Below are positions 40,001 through 45,796 of a stretch of 45,796 bases of DNA, piece after piece. Positions within the stretch are counted from its first letter, which is position 1. Every line of letters begins with the position of its first letter. Source of the stretch: Streptomyces phaeochromogenes (GTDB lineage: Bacteria; Actinomycetota; Actinomycetes; Streptomycetales; Streptomycetaceae); contig NZ_LIQZ01000064.1 in NCBI RefSeq assembly GCF_001418655.1, positions 1 through 45,796 on the forward strand. The letters run 5' to 3'. Position numbers and translations under genes: made by a program. Under the pieces are notes generated by a model. The model was given only the letters and a program-made list of their open reading frames with translations. It was not told the origin of the DNA and did no database searches.

Positions 40001-41608
40001 ATGGTGGTCCCCTCCTCGTTCGCCACAGGCGCCGGCGACCCGCCGCCGATTCCGACCGCGCGGTTGGGTTCGGCAGATGTGCCCGCTCGACCGCTGCTGC
40101 TCTGGGTTCGCACCGGCGTGGCGCAGGTGCGCCTCGACGGCGGGCCGGTGCACCACCTCAAAGCCGGCGAAGGCGCCTGGATTCCCGCAGATGGCTGGAC
40201 AGAGCGGGCGATCATCACTGAGCCGGGCACTGTCGCCTTCCCGCTGTGGCCCCAAGCCGGCGTCGGCGCTTGGGGGCCCTCGGAACTGACGCGGTTCGAC
40301 GTTCCCAGTGGCTGGCAGGACTGGTTGATCCAGCTCTTCAACCTGCAGGTCACTCCTTTCAGAGGCCGCGGGTATTCCCCCGAGGCGATCGAGGAGCTCC
40401 TTCGGCGTCCTGGCTCGCGCTCGCCGACGCCCGTCGGGGTCGGGCGAAATCCGAGCTCAGAGGGGTTCGCCTCGCCGGCAATGCCGCGAGCCCTCGGCGC
40501 CAGAGCAGTCGCCGAGGAACTGATTCGCGACCCCGCGCTCGACCTCACGGTCGAGCAATGGGCTGCGCGGGTGCTCTCCAGCGCGCGCACCCTTCGCCGT
40601 GACTTCCTCGCCGACACCGGGCTCACGTTCGAGCAGTGGCGGCTGCTCTGCCGACTCGGCGCTGCCGTGGAGTTCCTCGCTGCCGGTTACGACGTGGACC
40701 AGGTGGCCGCTCGAGTGGGCTTCGCCAGCCGCAACGGCCTCACGCGAGCCTTCAAGGGACGGTTCGGACTGACCCCCCACGAGTTCGGACGGGAGCTCTC
40801 CGCCCGACCCGGCGCCGGCGGACTGACGCAACGGGCAGCGGCGGCACGGCAGACCGACGACCTGATCCGGATGATGCGCAGGACGGACACTCCCGCTGCG
40901 CCCGCGATGCTGCCCCCGGCCAGCACGCCGTCGCACACCAACGACATCCACGTCCTCAGCTGGATGTATCGAGGCAGCGGGTACCTGGACATCGGCGACC
41001 AACGCTACGAGCGGGAGCGAGGGGTGGCGACCTGGATCCCCGCAGAAGTGGAGCATGTCACCGGCCTCCGCGAGAACTCCGTCTCCCTGCCGCTGGGCAA
41101 CGCGAGCCCCGGCGACCTCCAACTGACAGTGCCGCTGCATGTGCGGTTCTCGCCTGCGTGGGACGACTACTTGATGTTCTGCTCGATCAGCGCCCGGTCC
41201 GGACTGCGTCCTGACGACCACAACCCCCGCCACATCCTCGACCTGTTCGCGGAACAGGTTGCCGCGCAGCGAGCGCTGTCGGTGCCGATGCCCACGAATC
41301 CGCGCGCGCGTGCTGTCGCGATGGAGTGCTTGCGCCGTATCGGCGAGCCTGGCGGGACGCACAATGTTGATGTCGCTGCTGAGATCCACCGTGCCTTCCG
41401 TGACGAGACAGGTATGACACTGGGTCGCTGGCGCTATGCCGCCCGCATGCGCATCGCTCGCGACCTGCTCGCCGGGGGCGCGCCGCCCAGCGCCGTCGCG
41501 CGCCGGATCGGGTACGCCCACCTACCCACGTTCAGCGCCGCCTTCTCCCGCTTCCACGGACTGTCTCCGCGCGACTACCAGCAGCGCGAGCCCGAGCGGA
41601 GCCGGTAG
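40001..41608 (+). CDS. Double-length AraC-family regulator (two cupin + two HTH modules)
   Basis: At 535 residues it is twice the usual AraC length and is internally duplicated. Module 1 has a cupin-like strand set with GEGAWIPADGWTERAI (about 30-100) and an AraC HTH (about 165-265, ending GFASRNGLTRAFKGRFGLTPHEF). Module 2 repeats this with RGVATWIPAEVEHVTGL (about 340-360) and a second HTH (about 430-530, ending GYAHLPTFSAAFSRFHGLSPRDY). Each C-terminal helix pair could bind DNA, so one chain may act as a pre-made dimer. It is divergent from the uptake operon and near the iron box; siderophore-responsive activation, as for AraC-type siderophore regulators, is likely. ATG 40001 has only AGGA close by. 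Confidence 0.85.
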   Translation: MVVPSSFATGAGDPPPIPTARLGSADVPARPLLLWVRTGVAQVRLDGGPVHHLKAGEGAWIPADGWTERAIITEPGTVAFPLWPQAGVGAWGPSELTRFDVPSGWQDWLIQLFNLQVTPFRGRGYSPEAIEELLRRPGSRSPTPVGVGRNPSSEGFASPAMPRALGARAVAEELIRDPALDLTVEQWAARVLSSARTLRRDFLADTGLTFEQWRLLCRLGAAVEFLAAGYDVDQVAARVGFASRNGLTRAFKGRFGLTPHEFGRELSARPGAGGLTQRAAAARQTDDLIRMMRRTDTPAAPAMLPPASTPSHTNDIHVLSWMYRGSGYLDIGDQRYERERGVATWIPAEVEHVTGLRENSVSLPLGNASPGDLQLTVPLHVRFSPAWDDYLMFCSISARSGLRPDDHNPRHILDLFAEQVAAQRALSVPMPTNPRARAVAMECLRRIGEPGGTHNVDVAAEIHRAFRDETGMTLGRWRYAARMRIARDLLAGGAPPSAVARRIGYAHLPTFSAAFSRFHGLSPRDYQQREPERSR

Positions 41609-41947
41609 CAAGCTTGCTGTCCTGCGTTTCGCGAGGTTGGGGATCATCGTGAGGCGGGTCATGCTCTCGGAGTGCGCAGGTCTGGTCTCGCCCGGCAGCT
41701 CGAATCGGCCTCGGGGAAACCGGCCGTACTGCGTATAGAACTTCCGCAACACGGCGTAGCCGAGTCGCGCCGCGCTTGCCGGACACGAGTCCCTGCTCGT
41801 CCATCAGCAGCGTCCAGTGCTCGACCATGTCGTCCAGGTCCAAAGTGTTACCCGCGCGCGTTTCGAACTTTGCCATGCGCAAGTCCAGTTGGCGTGGTCA
41901 CCCGTCGGCGTTCTGTGGGGTCCCGATCCTGCCGGTGCGCGGCAGGT
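41609..41947. other. Spacer carrying transposase debris
   Basis: About 340 bases between the AraC-type gene and the LacI-type gene. Apart from the Tn3-type transposase fragment listed separately, I see only a 12-base AGCAAGCTTGCT palindrome just after the AraC stop, without terminator character. Confidence 0.5.
41687..41876 (-). pseudogene. Tn3-family transposase N-terminal remnant, frameshifted
   Basis: From ATG 41876 the minus strand reads MAKFETRAGNTLDLDDMVEHWTL, then DEQGLVSGKRGATRL. After a frameshift it continues as LRKFYTQYGRFPRGRFELPGE. The K-R/T-G-A-T-R-L-G...LKF...GRFP block is the N-terminus of Tn3-family (DUF4158-type) transposases. Everything after about 60 residues is missing. 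It lies at the right boundary of the siderophore island, opposite the recombinase debris on the left. Confidence 0.7.
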
Positions 41948-42964
41948 TCACGACGATTCGCGCACCACGAGTTCGGTGGGAAGAACGACGTGCTGACGCG
42001 GCTCTTCGGGATTGCTGATCTCTTCCAGGAGGATGCGGGCGATCGTGTTGCCGATCTCCTCGATGGGCTGACGCACGCTGGTGAGGGGCGGGTTGCTGTG
42101 CCGGGCGATGATGGAGTCGTCGAATCCGACCACCGCCACATCGCCGGGGACGCTGCGCCCCTGCCTGCGCAACTCCGCCAGCGCCCCTGCCGCCATGACG
42201 TCCGAGGCGACGAACACGGCGTCGAGCGTGGGGAGTTGTTCAAGGAGTGAACGCATCGCTGTCTCGCCGCCCTCCTCGGTGAAGTCGGCCGAGACCACGA
42301 GGTGCTCCGTGGCTTCGCGGCCCGCCTCCTCAAGGGCCTCGCGCCACCCCTGGAGTCGGCTGCGAGCCACGTCCATGTCGAGGGGGCCGCTGATCGTCGT
42401 GATGGTTCGCCGCCCGCGAGCGAGGAGGTGCCTGACGGCCGCGGCGGCTCCGCCCGCGTTGTCGGAGTGCACATGGCTGAGCGACTCGGCGGGGGAGCGG
42501 CGCCCGGCGAGCACCGTGGGCAGACCCATGTCCTCCAGCAGGCCGGGCAGCGGGTCGTGCTCGTGCACCGAGACCAGGAGTACTCCGTCGACGCGCCGTT
42601 CCGCCACCGACTCGGTGAGCTGGTCCCGCTCGGCCTGGTCGCGTACGAGGACCAGTTGGAGCTGTGTCCGGGTCTTGGCGAGCGCGGTGCTGACCCCGCG
42701 GATGACTGCTGAGAAGTAGGGCTCGGAGCCCAGTCTGCTTTCGGACTCGGGAATCACCAGGGCCACGGAGTTCGTCCGGTTCGTCACGAGCCCCCGGGCA
42801 ACGGAGTTCGGGACGTAGTTCAGCTCGGCGATGGCGGCGAGCACGGCGGCCTTGGCCTTGTCGCTGACGAGCTCCGAGCCGTTGATGACTCGTGAAACCG
42901 TGGTACGTCCGACACCGGCGCGCGCGGCCACGGTCTTGATGGTCGGGCGTTGCCTGCCCTCCAT
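41948..42964 (-). CDS. LacI-family sugar repressor (CebR-like)
   Basis: A 338-residue repressor. An N-terminal helix-turn-helix and hinge (TIKTVAARAGVGRTTVSRVINGSELV...ALAELNYVPNSVARGL-type) is followed by a periplasmic-binding-like sugar domain (FSAVIRGVSTALAKTRTQL, LVSVHEHDPLP, DNAGGAAAAVRHLL, VVGFDDSIIARHSNPPLTSVRQP). The start at ATG 42964 follows GAGGAGG six bases upstream. It is transcribed away from the sugar-importer genes with two operators between them, the standard arrangement for a local repressor released by the transported sugar. The sugar is probably an oligosaccharide, but cannot be named. Confidence 0.9.
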   Translation of the reverse strand: MEGRQRPTIKTVAARAGVGRTTVSRVINGSELVSDKAKAAVLAAIAELNYVPNSVARGLVTNRTNSVALVIPESESRLGSEPYFSAVIRGVSTALAKTRTQLQLVLVRDQAERDQLTESVAERRVDGVLLVSVHEHDPLPGLLEDMGLPTVLAGRRSPAESLSHVHSDNAGGAAAAVRHLLARGRRTITTISGPLDMDVARSRLQGWREALEEAGREATEHLVVSADFTEEGGETAMRSLLEQLPTLDAVFVASDVMAAGALAELRRQGRSVPGDVAVVGFDDSIIARHSNPPLTSVRQPIEEIGNTIARILLEEISNPEEPRQHVVLPTELVVRESS

Positions 42965-43134
42965 GTCGCCTCCTCGCTTGCGCGGTGCCCGAACGGCTTC
43001 CACCAGCGCATTGTGCCAGACCGGTCACGAGTGCCCGGCGGGTCCGGGTGCGGGAGTGCGACATCTTCCGGCAACGAAGTTGCTTCAACTTCTTGACAGG
43101 AGCCTTTTGCGGCGGCCACGCTTCGGGCTTCCGA

Positions 43135-43172
43135 GTGGGCACGTTCCCATCGTTATTTGGGAACGTACCCAC
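43135..43172. promoter_or_regulatory. Two tandem CebR-like LacI operators
   Basis: TGGGCACGTTCCCA (43136-43149) and TGGGAACGTACCCA (43158-43171) are each one base away from the palindrome TGGGAACGTTCCCA. That resembles the Streptomyces CebR box TGGGAGCGCTCCCA. They are 22 bases apart centre to centre, about two DNA turns, and together form a 15-base inverted repeat with one mismatch. They lie between the lacI-type gene and the binding-protein gene, 78 bases before the latter. Confidence 0.75.
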
Positions 43173-43249
43173 TTGGACAAATCGGGACCTACGAAGCGGA
43201 CCGTGGGGCCCGAACTCCGGTGCGTCAGCGCCGCCGCTAGGAGGACTGA

Positions 43250-44563
43250 ATGGGCAAGGCCCGAAGGAAGTTGCGTACACGAGCCGTGGCCGCCATATCG
43301 GCTGTGTCGGCTCTCGGCCTGGTCGTGGGCTGCGGAAGCAGTGACAGCGGGGGGACCGGTGGGGGCAAGAAGGACGGCAAGGTCACCATCACCATGGGGC
43401 TGTTCGGCGTCATGGGCTTCAAGGAGACCGGCCTGCTCGACAAGTACATGAAGGAGCACCCGAACGTCGTCATCAAGGCGGACGTCGCAGGTGACGAGCA
43501 GACCTACTACACCGCCCTGCAGACCCACTTGGCCGCCGGCAGCGGGCTGAAGGACATCCAGGGCATAGAGATTGGTCGGGCCAAGGAACTGTCGGACACG
43601 CAGAAGGACAAGTTCGTCGATCTGGCCGGCGTGGCCGGGACGGACCACTTCCTGCCGTGGAAGCAGAGCCAAGTCACCACAGAGGACAAGAAGGTCATCG
43701 GCCTGGGGACCGACATCGGCCCGATGGCGGTCTGCTATCGCAAGGACCTTTTCAAGCAGGCCGGCCTGCCCACCGACCGCGACGAGGTCGCCAAGCTGTG
43801 GGAGGGCGACTGGTCGAAGTACGTCGATGCGGGCAAGGAGTTCAAGCAGAAGTCGAAGGACGACAAGGTCGCCTTCATGGACAGCTCCAGCGGGCTGTTC
43901 AACGCCATGATCTACGGCAACTCCCAGCAGTTCTACGACAAGGACGGCGAGCTCATCTACGCCACCAACCCTGTCGTGAAGGACGCGTGGAAGCTGGCCT
44001 CCGAGGCGGCCACGTCCGATCTGACCGCCAAGCTCCGCCAGTTCCAGCCCGGCTGGGACCCCGGCCTGGCCAACAGCACCTTCGCCAGCACCGTCTGCCC
44101 GGCGTGGATGCTCGCGCACATCAGCGAGAAGGCGGGCCCCGAGAACAAGGGCAAGTGGGACGTCGCCAAAGCGCCGAAGGGCGCCAACTGGGGTGGAGCG
44201 TTCCTCGGCGTGATGGAGAAGAGCCCTGTGAAGAAGGAGGCGCAGGACCTCGTCGCCTGGCTCACCGCCCCTGAGCAGCAGGCCTACCTCTTCAAGGAGA
44301 TCGGCAACTTCCCCTCGTCGCAGACCGCGCTCGGGATGCCCGAAGTGGTGGACGCCAAGTCCGACTACTTCAGTGGCGCGCCCATCGGGAAGATCTTCAG
44401 CGCCGCGGCCCAGGAGATCCCGGACGAGCAGGTGCTCGGCCGCAAGGACGGCACCATCAAGGACATCTTCTCGCAGGGCCTGACCTTGATCGAGGCGCAG
44501 AACAAGAGCCCGAACGAGGCATGGAAGACCACGGACAAGCGCATCGAGAAGGCCGCCGGCTGA
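43250..44563 (+). CDS. Sugar ABC importer, substrate-binding lipoprotein (CebE-like)
   Basis: A 437-residue class I (MalE-type) binding protein. A basic N-terminus and hydrophobic stretch end at the lipobox LVVGC, then comes a Gly/Ser linker. The mature part begins KVTITMGLFGVMGF. It includes QTYYTALQTHLAAGSGLKDI and YRKDLFKQAGLPTDRDE, which are the hinge and helix features of oligosaccharide binders. AGGAGG lies five to six bases before ATG 43250. It is the first gene of the importer operon under the tandem LacI operators. No ATPase is visible; Streptomyces importers of this class usually share MsiK. Confidence 0.9.
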   Translation: MGKARRKLRTRAVAAISAVSALGLVVGCGSSDSGGTGGGKKDGKVTITMGLFGVMGFKETGLLDKYMKEHPNVVIKADVAGDEQTYYTALQTHLAAGSGLKDIQGIEIGRAKELSDTQKDKFVDLAGVAGTDHFLPWKQSQVTTEDKKVIGLGTDIGPMAVCYRKDLFKQAGLPTDRDEVAKLWEGDWSKYVDAGKEFKQKSKDDKVAFMDSSSGLFNAMIYGNSQQFYDKDGELIYATNPVVKDAWKLASEAATSDLTAKLRQFQPGWDPGLANSTFASTVCPAWMLAHISEKAGPENKGKWDVAKAPKGANWGGAFLGVMEKSPVKKEAQDLVAWLTAPEQQAYLFKEIGNFPSSQTALGMPEVVDAKSDYFSGAPIGKIFSAAAQEIPDEQVLGRKDGTIKDIFSQGLTLIEAQNKSPNEAWKTTDKRIEKAAG

Positions 44564-44610
44564 CCTCGGGCCCCCTCGCCCACCTCCGCAGCAGTCCGGC
44601 GTCCCACGCA

Positions 44611-44627
44611 CGGCCCCAAGTGGGCCG
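44611..44627 (+). other. Small stem-loop between binding protein and permease genes
   Basis: CGGCCC and GGGCCG pair with a 5-base loop inside the 110-base gap. Such a hairpin could slow readthrough or protect the upstream message, giving more binding protein than permease. Confidence 0.35.
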
Positions 44628-44673
44628 CCGGGCCCCTGCCCTCCCCGTCACCCTCCAGGAAGGACGCCTTCCG

Positions 44674-45669
44674 GTGGCCATCTCCACCCCGACAACCCCA
44701 GACGGAGCGCCCGGTGCCGCCCCGCCCGCCGGGTCCGGCACCGGCGCGGAGCATCAGCGGCGCAGCACGCTGCTGCACCGTCTCGACGTGCGCGGCGCGC
44801 CGTACGCCTTCATCGCCCCGTTCTTCGTCGTCTTCGCCGCCTTCAGCTTCTACCCGCTCGTCTACACCTCGTGGATCTCCCTGCACCGCGTCGAACTGTC
44901 CACCCTGAACCTCATGGAGTGGGTCGGTTTCGACAACTACACGGCCCTGTGGGACGACGACCGTTTCTGGAACGCACTGCTCAACACGTTCACCATCGGC
45001 GTCCTGTCGACCGTGCCACAGCTGTTGATGGCGCTCGGTCTCGCGCACCTGCTCAACTACCAACTGCGCGGCTCGACGTTCTTCCGGGTGGCCGCTCTGA
45101 CGCCCTACGCCACGTCTGTGGGCGCCGCGGCCCTGGTCTTCACGATGCTCTTCGAACGCGACTTCGGCATGATCAACTGGATGCTGAGCCTGGTCGGCAT
45201 CGACAACATCGACTTCGAGAACAACAAGTGGGCAGCGCAGACGGCCATTTCAACGATCGTCATCTGGCGCTGGACCGGCTACAACGCCCTGCTCTACCTC
45301 GCGGCGATGCAGGCGATCCCACGCGACCGCTACGAAGCGGCGGCCATCGACGGCGCCTCGCGGTGGCAACAGTTCCTGACGGTCACCATCCCCGGCATCC
45401 GCTCCACCATCGTGTTCACCATCGTCCTGTCCACGATCGGCGCCACCCAGCTCTTCGGCGAGCCCTTGATCTTCGGCCAGGGTCCGAACGGCATCACCGG
45501 GGGAGCGGACAACCAGTACCAGACGCTGGGACTGCTGCTGTACGAGGAGGGCTGGAAGAACTATCAGATGGGCCGGGCCGCCACGGTCGCCTGGGCGATG
45601 TTCCTGCTGCTCATCGTGGTGTTCGTCGTCCAACGACTTGTCGCGCGCGTCATCGCGCGCAAGGGCTGA
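44674..45669 (+). CDS. Sugar ABC importer, permease 1 (CebF/MalF-like)
   Basis: A 331-residue permease. After a disordered N-terminus of about 40 residues come six helices, starting with APYAFIAPFFVVFAAFSFYPLVYTSW. The ATPase-contact EAA loop is YEAAAIDGASRWQQFLTVTIPGI. GTG 44674 follows AGGAAGGA at a slightly long spacing. It forms a heterodimer with the product of the gene that starts at 45683. Confidence 0.9.
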   Translation: MAISTPTTPDGAPGAAPPAGSGTGAEHQRRSTLLHRLDVRGAPYAFIAPFFVVFAAFSFYPLVYTSWISLHRVELSTLNLMEWVGFDNYTALWDDDRFWNALLNTFTIGVLSTVPQLLMALGLAHLLNYQLRGSTFFRVAALTPYATSVGAAALVFTMLFERDFGMINWMLSLVGIDNIDFENNKWAAQTAISTIVIWRWTGYNALLYLAAMQAIPRDRYEAAAIDGASRWQQFLTVTIPGIRSTIVFTIVLSTIGATQLFGEPLIFGQGPNGITGGADNQYQTLGLLLYEEGWKNYQMGRAATVAWAMFLLLIVVFVVQRLVARVIARKG

Positions 45670-45682
45670 CCGGGAGATCTCC

Positions 45683-45796
45683 ATGACCACTGACAGCATC
45701 CCGGTCCAGGTGCCGGACGCACGCTCCGGCACCGCGCGAAAGGACACCCCGCCCGCCCGGCGGAGCCGACAACTGTTCCGGCACCCGGGTGCCGGA
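45683..45796 (+). CDS. Sugar ABC importer, permease 2 (CebG/MalG-like), N-terminus only
   Basis: ATG 45683 follows GGGAGA and opens a frame that stays open to the window end (38 codons). The visible part (MTTDSIPVQVPDARSG..., Arg-rich) is the usual disordered cytoplasmic start before the first helix. Identity is inferred from its position 13 bases after the first permease. Confidence 0.65.
   Translation, partial: MTTDSIPVQVPDARSGTARKDTPPARRSRQLFRHPGAG

Noticed and set aside
41611..41622. AGCAAGCTTGCT palindrome after the AraC-type gene as a terminator
   Set aside because: No loop and no T-run; it contains a HindIII-like core and may be chance.
43093..43098. TTGACA as a promoter for the sugar importer
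   Set aside because: The bases at -10 spacing are GC-rich and unlike a -10 element, and the tandem operators lie further downstream.

Overview
The window is high-GC DNA with third-codon-position GC bias, GTG starts, 4-base GTGA/ATGA gene overlaps and many secreted or regulatory genes. Together with close resemblance to Streptomyces xylanase/acetylxylan esterase, NDP-deoxysugar and CebEFG-like proteins, this points to a Streptomyces chromosome, probably an accessory or arm-like region. No rRNA, tRNA or CRISPR array was found.

Layout. (1) 1-3.9 kb: the tail of an unknown gene, an IS630-type transposase remnant followed at once by a near-perfect DasR-type operator, a GAF/PucR-type regulator, and a convergent IS701-like transposase-family gene. 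(2) 4.3-12.7 kb: an orphan deoxysugar/glycosylation/resistance block. It holds a 4-ketoreductase, an aldo-keto reductase, a C-3 methyltransferase, a macrolide-type glycosyltransferase, a 3,5-epimerase, a transaldolase homologue that has lost its catalytic residues, and an ABC-F protein. The set resembles part of an L-mycarose-like pathway, but the nucleotidyltransferase, 4,6-dehydratase and 2,3-dehydratase are absent, as is any aglycone synthesis gene. (3) 13.1-14.5 kb: a GH11 xylanase with a Tat-like signal, coupled to an AxeA-type acetylxylan esterase, with pseudo-palindromic operator candidates upstream.

(4) 15.2-27.8 kb: a cell-surface region. A VTC-domain protein, a DUF4956 membrane protein and a CotH-family protein form one translationally coupled unit followed by an OmpR/histidine kinase pair. 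Next come an FAH-family protein, a GT2-GtrA glycosyltransferase and a GT39/ArnT-like membrane glycosyltransferase, followed by a second, paralogous OmpR/histidine kinase pair. The CotH protein and the GT39 protein carry the same Gly-Met-Pro repeat, and each lies directly upstream of one of the paralogous sensor pairs. This repeated arrangement is the best candidate for an undescribed envelope system.

(5) 28-41.9 kb: a siderophore-utilisation island. At its left are a shattered tyrosine recombinase and its companion helix-turn-helix gene, and at its right a frameshifted Tn3-family transposase remnant. An eight-gene leftward operon encodes a siderophore-interacting protein fused to a degenerate methyltransferase, a FecBCD-type importer with its ATPase, an enterochelin-esterase-like hydrolase, and a heterodimeric ABC exporter-fold transporter with one intact and one degenerate ATP site. 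A divergent double AraC-type regulator shares an iron-box-like operator with it. No siderophore synthesis gene is present, so use of foreign catecholate siderophores is inferred. (6) 41.9-45.8 kb: a LacI-type repressor divergent from a CebEFG-like sugar ABC importer, with two CebR-like operators between them. The second permease is cut by the window end.

Functions are inferred by recognising families in the translated sequence; no database search was run.
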